The notes beneath the pieces are model-generated. The model was given only the letters and a program-made list of their open reading frames with translations. It was not told the DNA's origin and ran no database searches. Positions 8,230-18,236 of a DNA stretch of 64,000 nt are shown in pieces. Position 1 is the first letter of the stretch, and each line of letters starts with the position of its first letter. The stretch is from RYN-230 sp963720645 (GTDB taxonomy: Bacteria; Actinomycetota; Actinomycetes; Streptosporangiales; Streptosporangiaceae), in assembly GCA_963720645.1 (NCBI GenBank), contig CAVRFX010000023.1, forward strand, positions 62,001-126,000. The letters run 5' to 3'. Position numbers and translations under genes: made by a program.

Positions 8230-9170
8230 TCAGCCGGGGAGCGGCCCTGGCGCGAATCCTGTCGCAGCGAGATGGCAGGTCACCAGCTTGGCGCAGCCGG
8301 CGGGATCCTCCAGCCAGGGGCCGTGGCCGCCCGGGACCTCGTGGAGCACGGCCCCGCGGATCCTGGCCACGGAGGGACGGGCCTGGGCGGGGCTGAGGAA
8401 CGGGTCGCCTGTGCCCAGGCAGAACATGGTGGGCGCGGTGATCTGGCCAAGCTCGCCGTCGGTCAGCACGCTGCCGGCCCGGGCCGGCGGAAGCCGTCGA
8501 TCGCGTGCATGAGCGAGGCGACGGTCCTGGCGTTGCCTGGGCGGCGGCCAGCCAGCCGGAGCACGTCGAGCAGATCGTCGGGCGCGGCCGCTGCGGCGGC
8601 GGGGCTGAGGCCCTGGCCGAGCAGCCGCCGGTACACCGGCCGCGGCGCAGGATTGCGCAGCACGGCCTGGCCGAGCACCGGGACAGTCAGCAGGGACAGC
8701 GGCATCCGGACCGCGGTACCGGGCAGCGCGACCGCGGGTTCGCCGATGATCACCAGCGAGGCGATCCGCCCCGGCCGCGCGGCCGCGTGCCAGAGCGCGA
8801 GCATCCCGCCCAGCGAGTGGCCCGCGACAGGGGCGGCGGCCAGGCCGAGCCCGTCGAAGAGGCCGTCCATCAGGTCCAGGCTGTGGCCGCGCGCGGTGCC
8901 CGGCCGGTAGGCCGCCGGCCCGGACAGGCCATGGCCGGGCAGTTCGACGAGGTGGACCCGGTACCCGGCGAGATCGGCCAGCCAGGGTGCCCAGATCGCC
9001 GCGGCGAGACTCACGCCGTGCAGCAGCACCAGCGGCGGGCCGGTCCCGGCGCTGAGCACCCGAAGGTGCACCCCGGCCGCGCCGAGGTCGAGGAACGACT
9101 CCTCGGGCTGCAGGCCGCCGCGGGCGAACAGCCGGGCTTCGGCCTCCCGGATCCGGTGCTCAGCGTCCAT
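8230..9170 (-). pseudogene. Alpha/beta hydrolase, one frameshift
   Basis: Two overlapping frames together give one complete hydrolase. The N-terminal 230 residues (8463-9170) hold the oxyanion strand PLVLLHGVSL and the nucleophile elbow GHSLGG. The C-terminal part (8230-8469) continues with DGELGQITAPTMFCLGTGD and the catalytic His region VPGGHGPWLEDP. The frame changes near 8465-8480 in a CCGGCCCGGGCCGGC stretch. A one-base indel restores a normal length of about 310 residues, so this may be a sequencing or assembly error rather than a dead gene. It lies 48 bases behind the Rrf2 gene and is probably in its operon. Confidence 0.75.
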
Positions 9171-9218
9171 GCTGTCCTGCCTCCTTGCGGGCGGCCGGCC
9201 CCGTTCCGGGGCCCGCGG

Positions 9219-9707
9219 TCACGATGCTCCGGGGCGGGCCGCGAGCCAGGTATTCACCCGCGTGACCGCTCCGACACCCGAGGCCGCGACCAGATCGGCG
9301 ATGGTGGTGGCGGCCAGTTCCTGCCGCCAGGCCTGTTCGGCCCGGTGCATCACCTGGGCGATACCGCACGGCACACGGCAGGCGGCCCCGGAGAGCGGAA
9401 CCGGCCCGCGCTGGCGGATCTCCGTGCACTGGAACAGCGCGCCCCGCCCCTCCACGGCCTCGACGACCTCGGCGACCGTGATCCCCTGGGGCGGCCGGGC
9501 GAGCCGGAACCCGCCCCGGGGACCACTGGTCGCGCTGAGCAGGCCCGCCCGCACCAGCGCCTTGAGCAGCTTGGCCAGGTAGGCCTCGGGCAGGCCGTAG
9601 AACTCAGCCAGGCGCCGGGCCGGCAGCGCGTCGCCGTCACGGGCCAGGGTCAGCAGCCAGGTGCAGTGCAGAGCCCACTCCACACCCTCAGGCAGCCGCA
9701 TAATCAT
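9219..9707 (-). CDS. Rrf2 family transcriptional regulator, possible Fe-S sensor
   Basis: A 162-residue protein with the Rrf2 winged helix: EWALHCTWLLTLA, LPEAYLAKLLKALVRAGLL, then the wing SGPRGGFRLAR. Three cysteines at positions 94, 110 and 114 (C-x15-C-x3-C) fall where NsrR, IscR and RirA hold their [Fe-S] ligands, though the spacing is wider than in those proteins. This suggests a redox or nitric-oxide responsive regulator. A perfect 25-base palindrome covers its start codon, pointing to autoregulation. The hydrolase 48 bases downstream is the likely target. Confidence 0.88.
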   Translation of the reverse strand: MIMRLPEGVEWALHCTWLLTLARDGDALPARRLAEFYGLPEAYLAKLLKALVRAGLLSATSGPRGGFRLARPPQGITVAEVVEAVEGRGALFQCTEIRQRGPVPLSGAACRVPCGIAQVMHRAEQAWRQELAATTIADLVAASGVGAVTRVNTWLAARPGAS

Positions 9708-9727
9708 GGATATTACATATCCATGAT
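9703..9727. promoter_or_regulatory. Perfect palindrome over the Rrf2 start (operator)
   Basis: ATCATGGATAT (9703-9713) and ATATCCATGAT (9717-9727) are exact inverted repeats around TAC. The site covers the Rrf2 ATG and the bases just upstream. It is AT-rich within GC-rich DNA and is the obvious binding site for a dimeric regulator, most likely Rrf2 itself. Confidence 0.75.
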
Positions 9728-9808
9728 AACCACGTCAATGGTCACCCGGCGCGGTCACCGCCGGCGCCAGTCCGGTCCGGGGTGCCAGCCCGGCCGCACG
9801 TGCGGCGC

Positions 9809-11204
9809 TCAGGCTGGCGCGATGTTGGCGTTGAGGTGAAATACGTTGTCCGGGTCGTACTCGGCCTTGATCGCGGCCAGGCGCTCGTACTTAGCCGGGC
9901 CATAGCTGGCCCGGACCCGGTCCGCGGAGTATTCACTCGTGCCGTTGACGTACCCGTCGCCGGTGCCGATGGCGTGCGGCTGCAGCGCCTCCCACAAGCC
10001 CCGGACCCAGCGGCGATCCGCGGCCAGCCGGCCGCGTCCGGCGCGGAGCCGACGATGAAGGCGCCGTAGCGCGGCGAGCGGCCGCCGCTGAACGCGGTGT
10101 CGTCCTCCCCCGCCCGGCTGTACGCGCCGTCGAGCCGGTAGAACAGCACCATGGACATGGGTGAGGGCTTGCCGGGGACCTGCCCGGTGACCACGTCGAT
10201 CACCGGGTCGGTCAGGTCCCCGAGGTACAGGCCCTTCTCGTAGCTGCAGGAGCCCCACGCGTTCGCCCCGTCGAGCAGCTGCTGCAACTCGACGTACGGC
10301 ATCGAGGTGACCAGCTCGAACCGCGGCGGCACGCGGTCGCGGACGTGGCTGAGGATCCGTGCGTGCTCCTGGCCGGACCCGAACCCCGTCAGCAGCAGGG
10401 CGTAGCCGGGCGCGAAATGCTGCTCGGGCGGGACGAACGGCGCGGGCGGCGCGTTAACCGCGCCGAGCACGGCGTTGACGTCCGGCGGCATGGCCGAGAC
10501 GATCTCGCGGGCCGCCCGCAGCGCCTGCGGCCCCTGGTCCAGGCCCCAGAAGAAGAGCCCGAACTCCACCATCGGGCCGACCTCGTGCAGCCGGAACTCG
10601 AACGAGGTCACGACACCGAAGTTGCCGCCGCCACCCCGGATGGCCCAGAACAGGCCAGGGTGCTCGGCGGCGGACACCTCCAGCACCTGCCCGGCGGCGG
10701 TGATCACCTCAGCGGAGATCAGGTTGTCGATGGTCAGGCCGAACTTGCGGGTCAGCCACCCCATGCCGCCGCCGAGGGTGAGCCCCCCGACGCCGGTGTG
10801 GCTGATCAGCCCGGCGGGCACGGCCAGCCCGTGGGCCTGGGTGGCCGCGTCCACGTCGGCCAGCAGCGCACCGCCGCCGGCCCGCGCCCGCCGCGCCCCG
10901 GGTCCACCGTGACCTCATTGAGCAGCCTCAGATCGATCATCAGGCCGCCGTCACAGACCGCGGTGCCCGCGCTGTTGTGCGCGCCCCCGCGCACGGAGAT
11001 TTCCAGCCCGCCCTGCCGCGCGAACCTGATGGCGGTGGCCACGTCGCTGGCCGAGGTGCACTGGGCGATCATCGCCGGGCGCCGGTCGATGCCCGCGTTC
11101 CACACCTGGCGCGCTTCCTCGAAACCAGGCCCGCCCGGCTCGAGGACCGGGCCGTCCAGCACCGTGCGGAGCTCCCTGGCCGTTCCCCTGGTCATCTGCG
11201 TCAT
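9809..11204 (-). pseudogene. FAD-dependent oxidase of the berberine-bridge type, two frameshifts
   Basis: The start MTQMTRGTARELRTVLDG is at 11204. The FAD_binding_4 region includes VRGGAHNSAGTAV (normally the His of covalent FAD attachment) and VGGLTLGGGMGWL, followed by AIRGGGGNFGVVTSF. The BBE C-terminal signature YDPDNVFHLN precedes the stop at 9809. The frame shifts near 10870, where G4 appears in place of an expected G5, and again near 10010. Correcting both gives about 465 residues, the family norm. These oxidases act on alcohols, sugars or natural products. The function is retained if the indels are errors. Confidence 0.8.
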
Positions 11205-11380
11205 CCTGCTCCCCCTTCCCAGGCGCCCGCTGACGGCGCTCCTGCGCGCCCTCCCCACAGGCAGGCGCCGCGGGTCGTTACCCAGGTGACCAGGTGCCGG
11301 TGCAGTCCGGCTGCCGGGCGTGTGAAGACCAGGTGAAGGCCGCCGGGGCGGCCACCGCGATGAATGCCCAGCCGGGGCGG

Positions 11381-11912
11381 TCAGCCGGACCGGGTCCGGA
11401 CCAGGCGGCGGTAGAGCCAGAAGGCGATACCGCCGCGCCGGGCGCCCATCTCGGCCTCAGCCTCGCGGGAGGCCTGGACCGCGGCGAAGCCGTACTCGCG
11501 CATCTGGCTCTCATAGTCGCCGACCGCCGCGATCAGCGCCGGGCGGGCCGGCGTCGCGCCGGCCAGCGTCCGGCACAGCACCCCGGCGTCCTGCAGGGCG
11601 GTGTTCGCGCCGGAGCCCCGGGCCGGGCTCATGGCGTGGATGGCGTCGCCCAGCAGGGTCACCCGGCCCGGTTTCCAGGCCGGGACCAGCACCGACGTCC
11701 GGACGCGGACCAGGAATGTCTCACCGATGTCGGCCAGCCCGACCAGCCCGCGCAGGTCCTGGTGCCACGACCCGATCATGGTCGTGGCGATGCCGTGCAG
11801 CCCGTCTGGCCCCAGCCCGGCCAGCTGGATGTCTGGTACCGGGAAGTGCTGGCGGGCTGCGGAGATCGCGGCCGACGCGACCGCCAGCCACAGGCCGCGC
11901 TCGAATGGATCG
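11381..11912 (-). pseudogene. FAD-dependent monooxygenase, C-terminal half only
   Basis: From DPFERGLW to the end the sequence is a typical aromatic-ring or polyketide monooxygenase C-terminal half. It contains WKPGRVTLLGDAIHAMSP (the GD motif that binds the FAD ribityl chain) and GSGANTALQDAGVL. No N-terminal GxGxxG FAD domain exists on this strand. At about 11900-11912 the frame runs straight into the antisense of a sugar kinase. The gene has therefore lost its first half at a junction. Confidence 0.8.
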
Positions 11913-12793
11913 TTTTCGCCCTGGGCGGCGATCGGGTGCGCGAGCCTTCGCTGGCGTCCCGGACGGGTCTCATCGACCAGGGCACCGGTGAGGTCTGGCC
12001 CGATGCCCTGGCCATGGCCGGGCTGCCCGCCCGGATCCTTCCCGATGAGCGGGCGGCGGGCGTCCGGGCCGGTTACCTGCGGCACGACGGCGTGATCTCA
12101 GCTGCCGCGGACGCGGTGCTGACGGTGGCCGGGCACGACCATCCGGTGGCGGCCATCGGTGTCGGCGCCGCCGGAGCGGACGAGCTGTTCAACTCGACCG
12201 GCACCGCGGACGTGCTGGCCCGCTCCATCCCGGGGACGCTGGACGCGACCGAGCGCCAGCACGTCGTCAGCGCCGGCTGGTCGATCGGGCGGCACGTGCT
12301 GCCGGACACCAGCCTGCTGCTGGCCGGGGTGAGCGGCGGGCTGCTGCTGCGGCGCGTGCTGGCGGCCCTGGGAGCAGAGTCCGGCCCGGCCCGGACGGCG
12401 CTTGATCGCGCCGCCCTGGGCGTCGGTGACCTGCCCGCGGGCCTGTCGGTGACCGGCGACGGGCGGACTCAGGACGACGTCGTCATCCGCATCCAGGACG
12501 GCGCCTGTCCCGCGTCGGTCTGGACGGCCGCCGTCCGTTACACGGCGGACCAGACCCGGCTCCTGCTCGATGACATCGAGAAGGTCGTCGGCCCGCACCG
12601 GCGGGCCATCGCCGCCGGGGGTTGGACGCAGATGGCCAGCGTGCGCGCGGCCAAGGCGGCCGCCATCGACGCGATGAGCTTCTCGGCTGTTGTCCAGCCG
12701 GGTGTCACCGGGGCCGCGCTGCTGGCCTCGTTCGCCCTCGACGGCGGCAGCATGCCGCTCGCCGATTTCATCCTCGACCAGGGAACGACATGA
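11903..12793 (+). pseudogene. FGGY-family sugar kinase, C-terminal portion
   Basis: Beginning at EWIVFALGGDRVREPSLASR the frame is an FGGY carbohydrate kinase. It carries the C-terminal ATPase-fold pattern AAIGVGAAGADELFNSTGTADVLA and the later IAAGGWTQMASVRAAKA. About 300 residues remain; the N-terminal FGGY_N part with the sugar-binding start is missing. The missing end abuts the truncated monooxygenase head to head. The stop overlaps the aldolase start (ATGA), so the two were an operon for phosphorylation and cleavage of a ketose. The sugar is unknown. Confidence 0.75.
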
Positions 12794-14244
12794 CACACGC
12801 AACGAAGACCCGAACGGGCACACTCGACGACATCGCCGCAGGCAGTCATGTGTTCTCCATCATCGCCATGGACCAGCGCAACACCCTGCGCCGGATGTTC
12901 ACGGCCGTGGGCCGCGACGCGAGCGACGACGACCTGCGCACCGCGAAAGCCGACGTCGCCCGCGTCCTGACGCCCGCCGCCAGCGGGCTGCTGTCCGACC
13001 CGACGTACGGGGTCCCGGCCGTCACGCAAGCCCGGGCCCTCGACCCGGGCTGCGGGCTGCTCGTCGCCGCCGAACCCTCCGAGCGGCGCAGCTACCAGGG
13101 CGAGCCGCGCACCCACCGCGACCCGGCCCTGGACGCTCAATGGGTCCTCGACCAGGGCGGCGATGCCCTCAAGTTCTTCGTCCAGCTGCGCGCGGACCGC
13201 CCGGCCCCCGCGCCCGGTGAGCCGGACCTCGTCGCCGAGGCCCTGGCCGTCTGCACAGAGATCATCCGCGACTGCCGCGACGCGGGTGTCCCCGTGGTCA
13301 TCGAGAACCTCGTGTACGCACGGTCAGGCGAAGACCTGTCCGGCCGGGCCCGCGAGGACGCCATTATCGAGTCGGCCCGGGCCCTCAACGACCTGGACAT
13401 CGACCTGCTCAAGCTCGAATATCCCGGGTCACCGGAAGGCTGCCGGCGGCTGGCCACGATCCTCGGCCGCCCCTGGGCCGTCCTGTCGGCCGGCGTGCCC
13501 TTCGAGCAGTTCACCGACATCATCCGGATCGCGGCCGACGACGGCGGGGCATCCGGTTTCATCGCCGGCCGCTCCGTGTGGCGCGAAGTCGTCAGCCCCG
13601 CCGGCCAGCAGCGCCAGGACTTCCTCGCCTCGGTAGCGCAGCCGCGGCTGGAGAGGCTCATCACGGTGGCCGAGGACTCGGCACGGCCGTGGACCGAGGT
13701 GCCAGCCTGCTGCGCCAGCCACGTCACCGGCAGCGGGCTGACCCTGGCGCCCGCGCCGGGCGGCATCGCCGGTGCCGTTAGCCAGGTTGGTGCCGGGTCA
13801 CCTCGGCCGCAAGCTGGGCCCGCGATGACATGCCCAGCTTGGCGAAGATATGCCCGAGGTGAGTTTGCACGGTCCGGCGCGAAATATACAGCCGCCCGCC
13901 GATCTGCGGATTGGACAGGCCCTCGGCGACCAGGGCGGCAATGGAGCACTCGGTCGGGGTCAGGCTGGCCCACCCGAACTGCGGCCGGCCGCGGGGGTCC
14001 CGGCGCCCGCGCCGGACGCCCGCCTCGCGCAGCACTGCCTCCGCCCGCGCGAGGTCACGTGAGCAGCCGAGCCGCTCGTAGATGCCGATTGCCTGGTCGA
14101 GCAGCGGGTGGCCGCGGTCCCAGCGGTCTTGCCTGGCGAAGGCGGTCCCGGCTTCCTCGCAGGCCAGGGCACGCTGCAGCGGGCGTGACCCCGCCGCGTA
14201 GGCAGACGCCGCCGCTTGCAATGTCTCGGCGCTGCCTTCGATGA
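12790..14244 (+). CDS. Class I aldolase, LacD-like, with uncertain C-terminal end
   Basis: Begins MTHATKTRTGTLDDIA. VFSIIAMDQRNTLRRMF resembles the LacD start, GDALKFFVQL holds one active-site Lys, and DLLKLEYPGSPEG the Schiff-base Lys. Recognisable homology ends near 13690, about 300 residues in, the usual length. The frame stays open to 14244 but from 13778 it runs antisense to the LAL regulator, so the last 150-180 codons are unlikely to be native and the true stop may have been lost by an indel near 13690-13780. Its substrate is probably the phosphorylated ketose made by the overlapping FGGY kinase. It could be a tagatose-bisphosphate or sulfofructose-type aldolase; this cannot be decided from sequence. 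Confidence 0.65.
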   Translation: MTHATKTRTGTLDDIAAGSHVFSIIAMDQRNTLRRMFTAVGRDASDDDLRTAKADVARVLTPAASGLLSDPTYGVPAVTQARALDPGCGLLVAAEPSERRSYQGEPRTHRDPALDAQWVLDQGGDALKFFVQLRADRPAPAPGEPDLVAEALAVCTEIIRDCRDAGVPVVIENLVYARSGEDLSGRAREDAIIESARALNDLDIDLLKLEYPGSPEGCRRLATILGRPWAVLSAGVPFEQFTDIIRIAADDGGASGFIAGRSVWREVVSPAGQQRQDFLASVAQPRLERLITVAEDSARPWTEVPACCASHVTGSGLTLAPAPGGIAGAVSQVGAGSPRPQAGPAMTCPAWRRYARGEFARSGAKYTAARRSADWTGPRRPGRQWSTRSGSGWPTRTAAGRGGPGARAGRPPRAALPPPARGHVSSRAARRCRLPGRAAGGRGPSGLAWRRRSRLPRRPGHAAAGVTPPRRQTPPLAMSRRCLR

Positions 14245-16618
14245 GGCCCTGGCAGTGCAGTGCCGCCCCGGTCATCCAGGCCACCTGGTTGAGGGACGCC
14301 ACCCTGGCGACCGCCGCAGCGGCGTCTGCGGCCCGTTGCGCATCACCGGTGGCCAGGGCGAGCCGGACGAGGTCGGCTCCGATGACCGGATAGTCCAGGA
14401 CCAGCCCGGAGCGGGCACAGCGGTCCCAGATTCCGGCCATCACGGCGAGCGCCAGGTCGCGTTCGCCGCCGGCCTCCAGGATGAGCGCATGCGGCCACGC
14501 GGCCCAGGTCACGCTGTGAGCTCCCCAGCCCGCCAGGTCCCGGTCGGCGGCGGCGGCCGATTCCCGGGCACGGCTGAGGTCATTGCGGTGGAAGTCGATG
14601 AGCGCGAGCAGGCCGTACGTGTACGCGCGGCTGTAGATCTCGCCGGTTTCTTCCGCCAGGTCGAGGCTGGCCTCGAGCTCGGCGATGGCGTCATCCCATT
14701 CCCCGGCGATGAAGCGCGCGTAGGCCAGGTACATCTGGTGGGTGGCCAGGGCGAAGCGGACACCGAGTTCCTCGCTGGTGCGCATGCCGATGCTGAGCGC
14801 GGACCTGGCCTCGTCCAGGCGGTCGAGCTCGACGAGGATGCGTCCCTGGGTGACCCGGACCGGGAAGCGGTACCCCTGCCTGCCCGGGCTCTCATCGGCC
14901 AGGCGCACGGCCTGGTCTGCGGTCTGCTGCGCGTCACCGAGTTGCCCGCGGGACTCCGCGATCCTCGCCATCGTGGACATGGCGATGCTCGTGGTCAGGT
15001 AATCACCGGCGGACGCTGCCGAGCGGGCCGCCTCCCCCGACGCCGCGGCGCCCTCGAGGTCCCCCAGCGAGATACGCGCAAAGCCCGCCCACGCCCGGGC
15101 GGCGGCCCGGTCGGCAGGCGGCAGAGCTGGTGACTGCTGCGCCCGCTCCAGTTCCTGCAGCGCGTCGCGCACCTGCCCGACCGCCAGCAGGGCGTGCCCC
15201 AGGCAGATACGGGCCGGTCCGTCCACTGTGGGATCGTGGTGGCGGTCGAGGAGCAGGCGGCTGGCCGCGAGGGCGTCCGGGATCCGCCCGGCCAGGACCA
15301 GGCTGCCCGCCTGCTCGGTGAGCAGCCGGTCGCGGTCCGGGCCGGCCAGCGGCATGAGGCCGGCGGCCCTCCCCATCAGGTCGGCGGCCACATCCGGCGA
15401 CCTGGCCGCGGCCTCCCGGGCCGCCCTGGTCAGCCAGGAGATGGCCTCGGTGTCACCCGGGCCGGCCCCCCGCGCCAGGTGCTCGGCGACCTGCAGGGAC
15501 GGCGCTCCCGCGCCCGCCAGCCGCTGCCCGGCCTCACGATGCAGCCCGCGGCGGACGGCCGGCGGCAGATCCTCATAGAGGGCATCGCGGATCAGGTCGT
15601 GGCGGAACCGCAGCCGGTCGCCATCATCCTCCAGCACCCGCCCGGTGATCCCTCCCTGCAGCGCCGCGAAGAGCTCCAGCGCGGGCCGGGCCGTCGTGGC
15701 CGACAGGTCGGTCACCGTGAAGCTGGCACCCAGGATCGAGGCGGCCCGCAGCGCCTGCAGGGTGTCGTCGGGCAGGAAGCTGAGCCGGCGCAGGATCGTC
15801 AGCCGGAGCGTGGGCGGCAGCGTCACCTGCGCCACGTCGGCCCGGCCGCCGGAGGTCTCGATCATCCCCTCCTGGGCCAGCGCCCCCAGCATCTCGGTGA
15901 CGAACAGCGGGTTACCCGCCGCCCCCGAGATCCCCGCCAGGAGCCTGCGGCCCGGCGCCGCGGTCACCATGTCTGCCACCAGGCCCGCCACCGCATGCTC
16001 GGTCAGGCCCCGCAGGCTCAGCTGCCGCCCTCCCGCTGACAGCAGGGAAGCGATCAGCCGGTCCAGCTCCGGGGCGCGCGGCAGCGGCCGGAAACACGCG
16101 ATGAGGCCGACGGGGAGGTACTCGGCGCGGCGGGTCAGCGCGTTCAGCGTCAGCAGGCTGGACGCGTCAGCCCACTGCAGGTCGTCGAGGCCGATCAGCA
16201 GCGGTCCGGAAAGCGCCAGCTCTTCGGCCAGGTCAGCGAGCGCATCAACCACCCGGAAGCGCAGGCCCGGATCGCTGGTCACCGTGATGGGGCCGTGTTC
16301 TCCCCCGCCCGCCAGCAGCGCCCCGATGGCCGCCCGCCGGGGATCGGGCGAGGATCTGGCGCAGCTGAACGCATCGGTCATCACGCCGAAGGGCCGGGTT
16401 TGCTCCAGCTCCTCAGCCCGGCCGGTCAGCACCTGCATGCCCCGGCCCCGCGCGTCCTCCAGCGCCACCTCCAGCAGGCGCGTCTTGCCGATCCCGCCCT
16501 CGCCGTCGATCAGCGCCACCGCCAGCCGGCCTGCCGCAGCCCGGTCCAGGACCTCACCCAGGACCGCACTCTCCGCCTCCCGCCCGCGGATGCCCGGGAC
16601 TGGCGCCAGCGTTCCCAT
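13778..16618 (-). CDS. LuxR-family (LAL) ATP-binding transcriptional regulator
   Basis: A 946-residue LAL protein. Walker A GEGGIGKT is at residues 39-46, Walker B is LLIGLDDLQWAD, and the long middle is made of Ala-rich helical repeats of TPR kind. The C-terminal LuxR HTH is LTPTECSIAALVAEGLSNPQ followed by SRRTVQTHLGHIFAKLGM. ATG 16618 is preferred because MGTLAPVPGIRGREAE is the usual start of the ATPase domain. It is convergent with the aldolase frame and may control the kinase/aldolase pair. Confidence 0.9.
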   Translation of the reverse strand: MGTLAPVPGIRGREAESAVLGEVLDRAAAGRLAVALIDGEGGIGKTRLLEVALEDARGRGMQVLTGRAEELEQTRPFGVMTDAFSCARSSPDPRRAAIGALLAGGGEHGPITVTSDPGLRFRVVDALADLAEELALSGPLLIGLDDLQWADASSLLTLNALTRRAEYLPVGLIACFRPLPRAPELDRLIASLLSAGGRQLSLRGLTEHAVAGLVADMVTAAPGRRLLAGISGAAGNPLFVTEMLGALAQEGMIETSGGRADVAQVTLPPTLRLTILRRLSFLPDDTLQALRAASILGASFTVTDLSATTARPALELFAALQGGITGRVLEDDGDRLRFRHDLIRDALYEDLPPAVRRGLHREAGQRLAGAGAPSLQVAEHLARGAGPGDTEAISWLTRAAREAAARSPDVAADLMGRAAGLMPLAGPDRDRLLTEQAGSLVLAGRIPDALAASRLLLDRHHDPTVDGPARICLGHALLAVGQVRDALQELERAQQSPALPPADRAAARAWAGFARISLGDLEGAAASGEAARSAASAGDYLTTSIAMSTMARIAESRGQLGDAQQTADQAVRLADESPGRQGYRFPVRVTQGRILVELDRLDEARSALSIGMRTSEELGVRFALATHQMYLAYARFIAGEWDDAIAELEASLDLAEETGEIYSRAYTYGLLALIDFHRNDLSRARESAAAADRDLAGWGAHSVTWAAWPHALILEAGGERDLALAVMAGIWDRCARSGLVLDYPVIGADLVRLALATGDAQRAADAAAAVARVASLNQVAWMTGAALHCQGLIEGSAETLQAAASAYAAGSRPLQRALACEEAGTAFARQDRWDRGHPLLDQAIGIYERLGCSRDLARAEAVLREAGVRRGRRDPRGRPQFGWASLTPTECSIAALVAEGLSNPQIGGRLYISRRTVQTHLGHIFAKLGMSSRAQLAAEVTRHQPG

Positions 16619-16710
16619 GGTCCGGATGCTAGTGCGCCGGTGACGAACGCGGCATCGCATATCCGGCCGGGGTGCCCGGTGAAGCGCGCCGGGCACCCGC
16701 ACGGGGGTGG

Positions 16711-17250
16711 TCACGCGGCTGGAGCGCGCGGGCCGGCGATGCCGTCACGCCGGGCCCGGATCACGGACACGGCGACGGCCAGGGCCAGCAGCAAGATCCC
16801 GGCGGCCACCTCGAACCCGCGTGAGAACCCGGCGGCGAGCGCGTGCCGGTAGATCGCGGCCGGGATCCCCGCGGCGGAGGGTGCGGAGTGACCAGCCCTG
16901 CGCGCCGCTTCGGCCGCGGCCTGGCTGCGGACGCTGTGGGCGACGGTGGTCCAGGCCACCGTGCCCAGGACGGCCAGCCCGATGGCGCCGCCGACCTGCT
17001 GGCCGGTGTTGAGCAGGCTCGACGCCGCCCCGGCGACCGCGGGCTGGACGCGGGACAGAGCCACCACGGCCAGGGGCATGAACAGCATGCCCAGCCCCGT
17101 CCCGGCCACGAGAATCGGGCCGAGCAGCCCGGTGGCGTACTGGCTATGCTCGCTGATCCGGGACAGCCAGAACATCCCCCCGGCTGCGGTCGCCGACCCG
17201 GCGATCAGCAGCGGCCGGGCGCCGATGCGGGTGACGAGCCGGGCCCGGTG
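16711..17250 (-). pseudogene. DHA2-type MFS transporter, C-terminal third
   Basis: From RLVTRIGARPLLIAGSA onward the frame is the last four to five membrane helices of an EmrB/QacA-type drug exporter, with SSLLNTGQQVGGAIGLAVLG and a final VAAGILLLALAVAVSVI helix. Everything upstream in this frame is low-complexity and unlike a transporter. The first nine or so helices are gone, so this is a remnant. The region between it and the epimerase (17251-17425) carries a 12-base tandem repeat (CTCTGTGCGACT) but no gene. Confidence 0.7.
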
Positions 17251-17425
17251 GGCTGCTCCCGGTGGCCTGTCCGGGTGCTGTCGCAGGGGCAGCGTTCGTT
17301 CTGGCGGACAAGGCGGTCTCCTTCTCTGTGCGACTCTCTGTGCGACACGGGCTGCGTTGACGTCATCAGCGTGCCGCCGGGGCCGGCCGGAGACATCCGC
17401 CAGGTGGCGGCCATCGGGTTGCGGG

Positions 17426-18075
17426 TTATCGCCGGGGACGCCAGCCCGCCGCCCCGCGAAAACGGCGGTTCCTCGCGCGCTCCCCGTCGCGGCACACGTT
17501 GTAGATGCCGCTGGGGACGTCGAGCGCCGCCAGCAACGCACGGCCGGCGTCCTCGGCGTGCAGGGTGGCCCCCAGGGCCGGGTTCGGATCGTCTTTCCCG
17601 GTGCCCGGGCCGTCGAGCAGCCCGAGGCGCAGCACCACACCGCGCCGGCCGGCCCTGGCAAACCGGGCGGCCTGCCGCTCGGCGGTCAGCGCGGAGCGCA
17701 GGATGACCGAAACCTCCCCACCGGTGTCTCCTCCGACACCGGCCGGCCGCCCGGGTAGACGAACGTGACCGTCGGCTGAACATAGGTTTTGACCTGGGCC
17801 GCCAGCGCCGCATCCACCAGGATGGCGGACGCCTCGGCCCGCAGCCGGTCGTTCTCGCGCCACGCCTCAGGCTGCTGCATCGTGCCCAGCGGCTGGATGC
17901 GGGTGGCCAGATGAAGCACCGCATCCACGTCACGCATGGCCGCGCCCACGGCGAGCGGGTCGAACAGGTCGAGCCCGCTGCGTCCAGGCGCCCGCACGTC
18001 ATGCCGGGCGGCCTCAGCGACCGGCAGGAACGCCCGGCCAAGAACACCTGATCCTCCCGTGACGAGCACCCGCAT
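17426..18075 (-). pseudogene. NAD-dependent epimerase/dehydratase, one frameshift
   Basis: Starts MRVLVTGGSGVLGR (Rossmann GxxGxxG) at 18075 and continues VLHLATRIQPLGTM. After a frameshift near 17720 it goes on with VILRSALTAERQAARFA, VVLRLGLLDGPGTG and DVPSGIYNVCRDGE. The corrected product is about 215 residues, shorter than the 290-330 of most family members, so some internal sequence is also missing. The YxxxK catalytic pair is not visible. A second epimerase remnant with the same type of loss lies at 32014-32353. Confidence 0.65.
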
Positions 18076-18236
18076 GGGATCTCCTTCCCCGGCTGGCGGC
18101 AGGCGTCCGGCCGTTCCCCCCGGGCGCCTGACCGCCCAGATGAGGGCGGCGTAGCCAGCGTGCGGTCGCGGCGGCCCCGCGGACATCGGCCAGCTGGCCG
18201 ATGTTGCGGCCAGCGGACCCGGGCAGGGTGGGGCAG

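Noticed and set aside
12790..14244. Aldolase with a genuine 150-residue C-terminal extension
   Set aside because: The extra part is antisense to the HTH end of the LAL regulator and is Arg/Pro-rich, so it is more likely a lost stop codon.
17310..17340. Tandem 12-base repeat as a mobile-element end
   Set aside because: Only two copies, no flanking duplication or transposase; treated as a minor local repeat.
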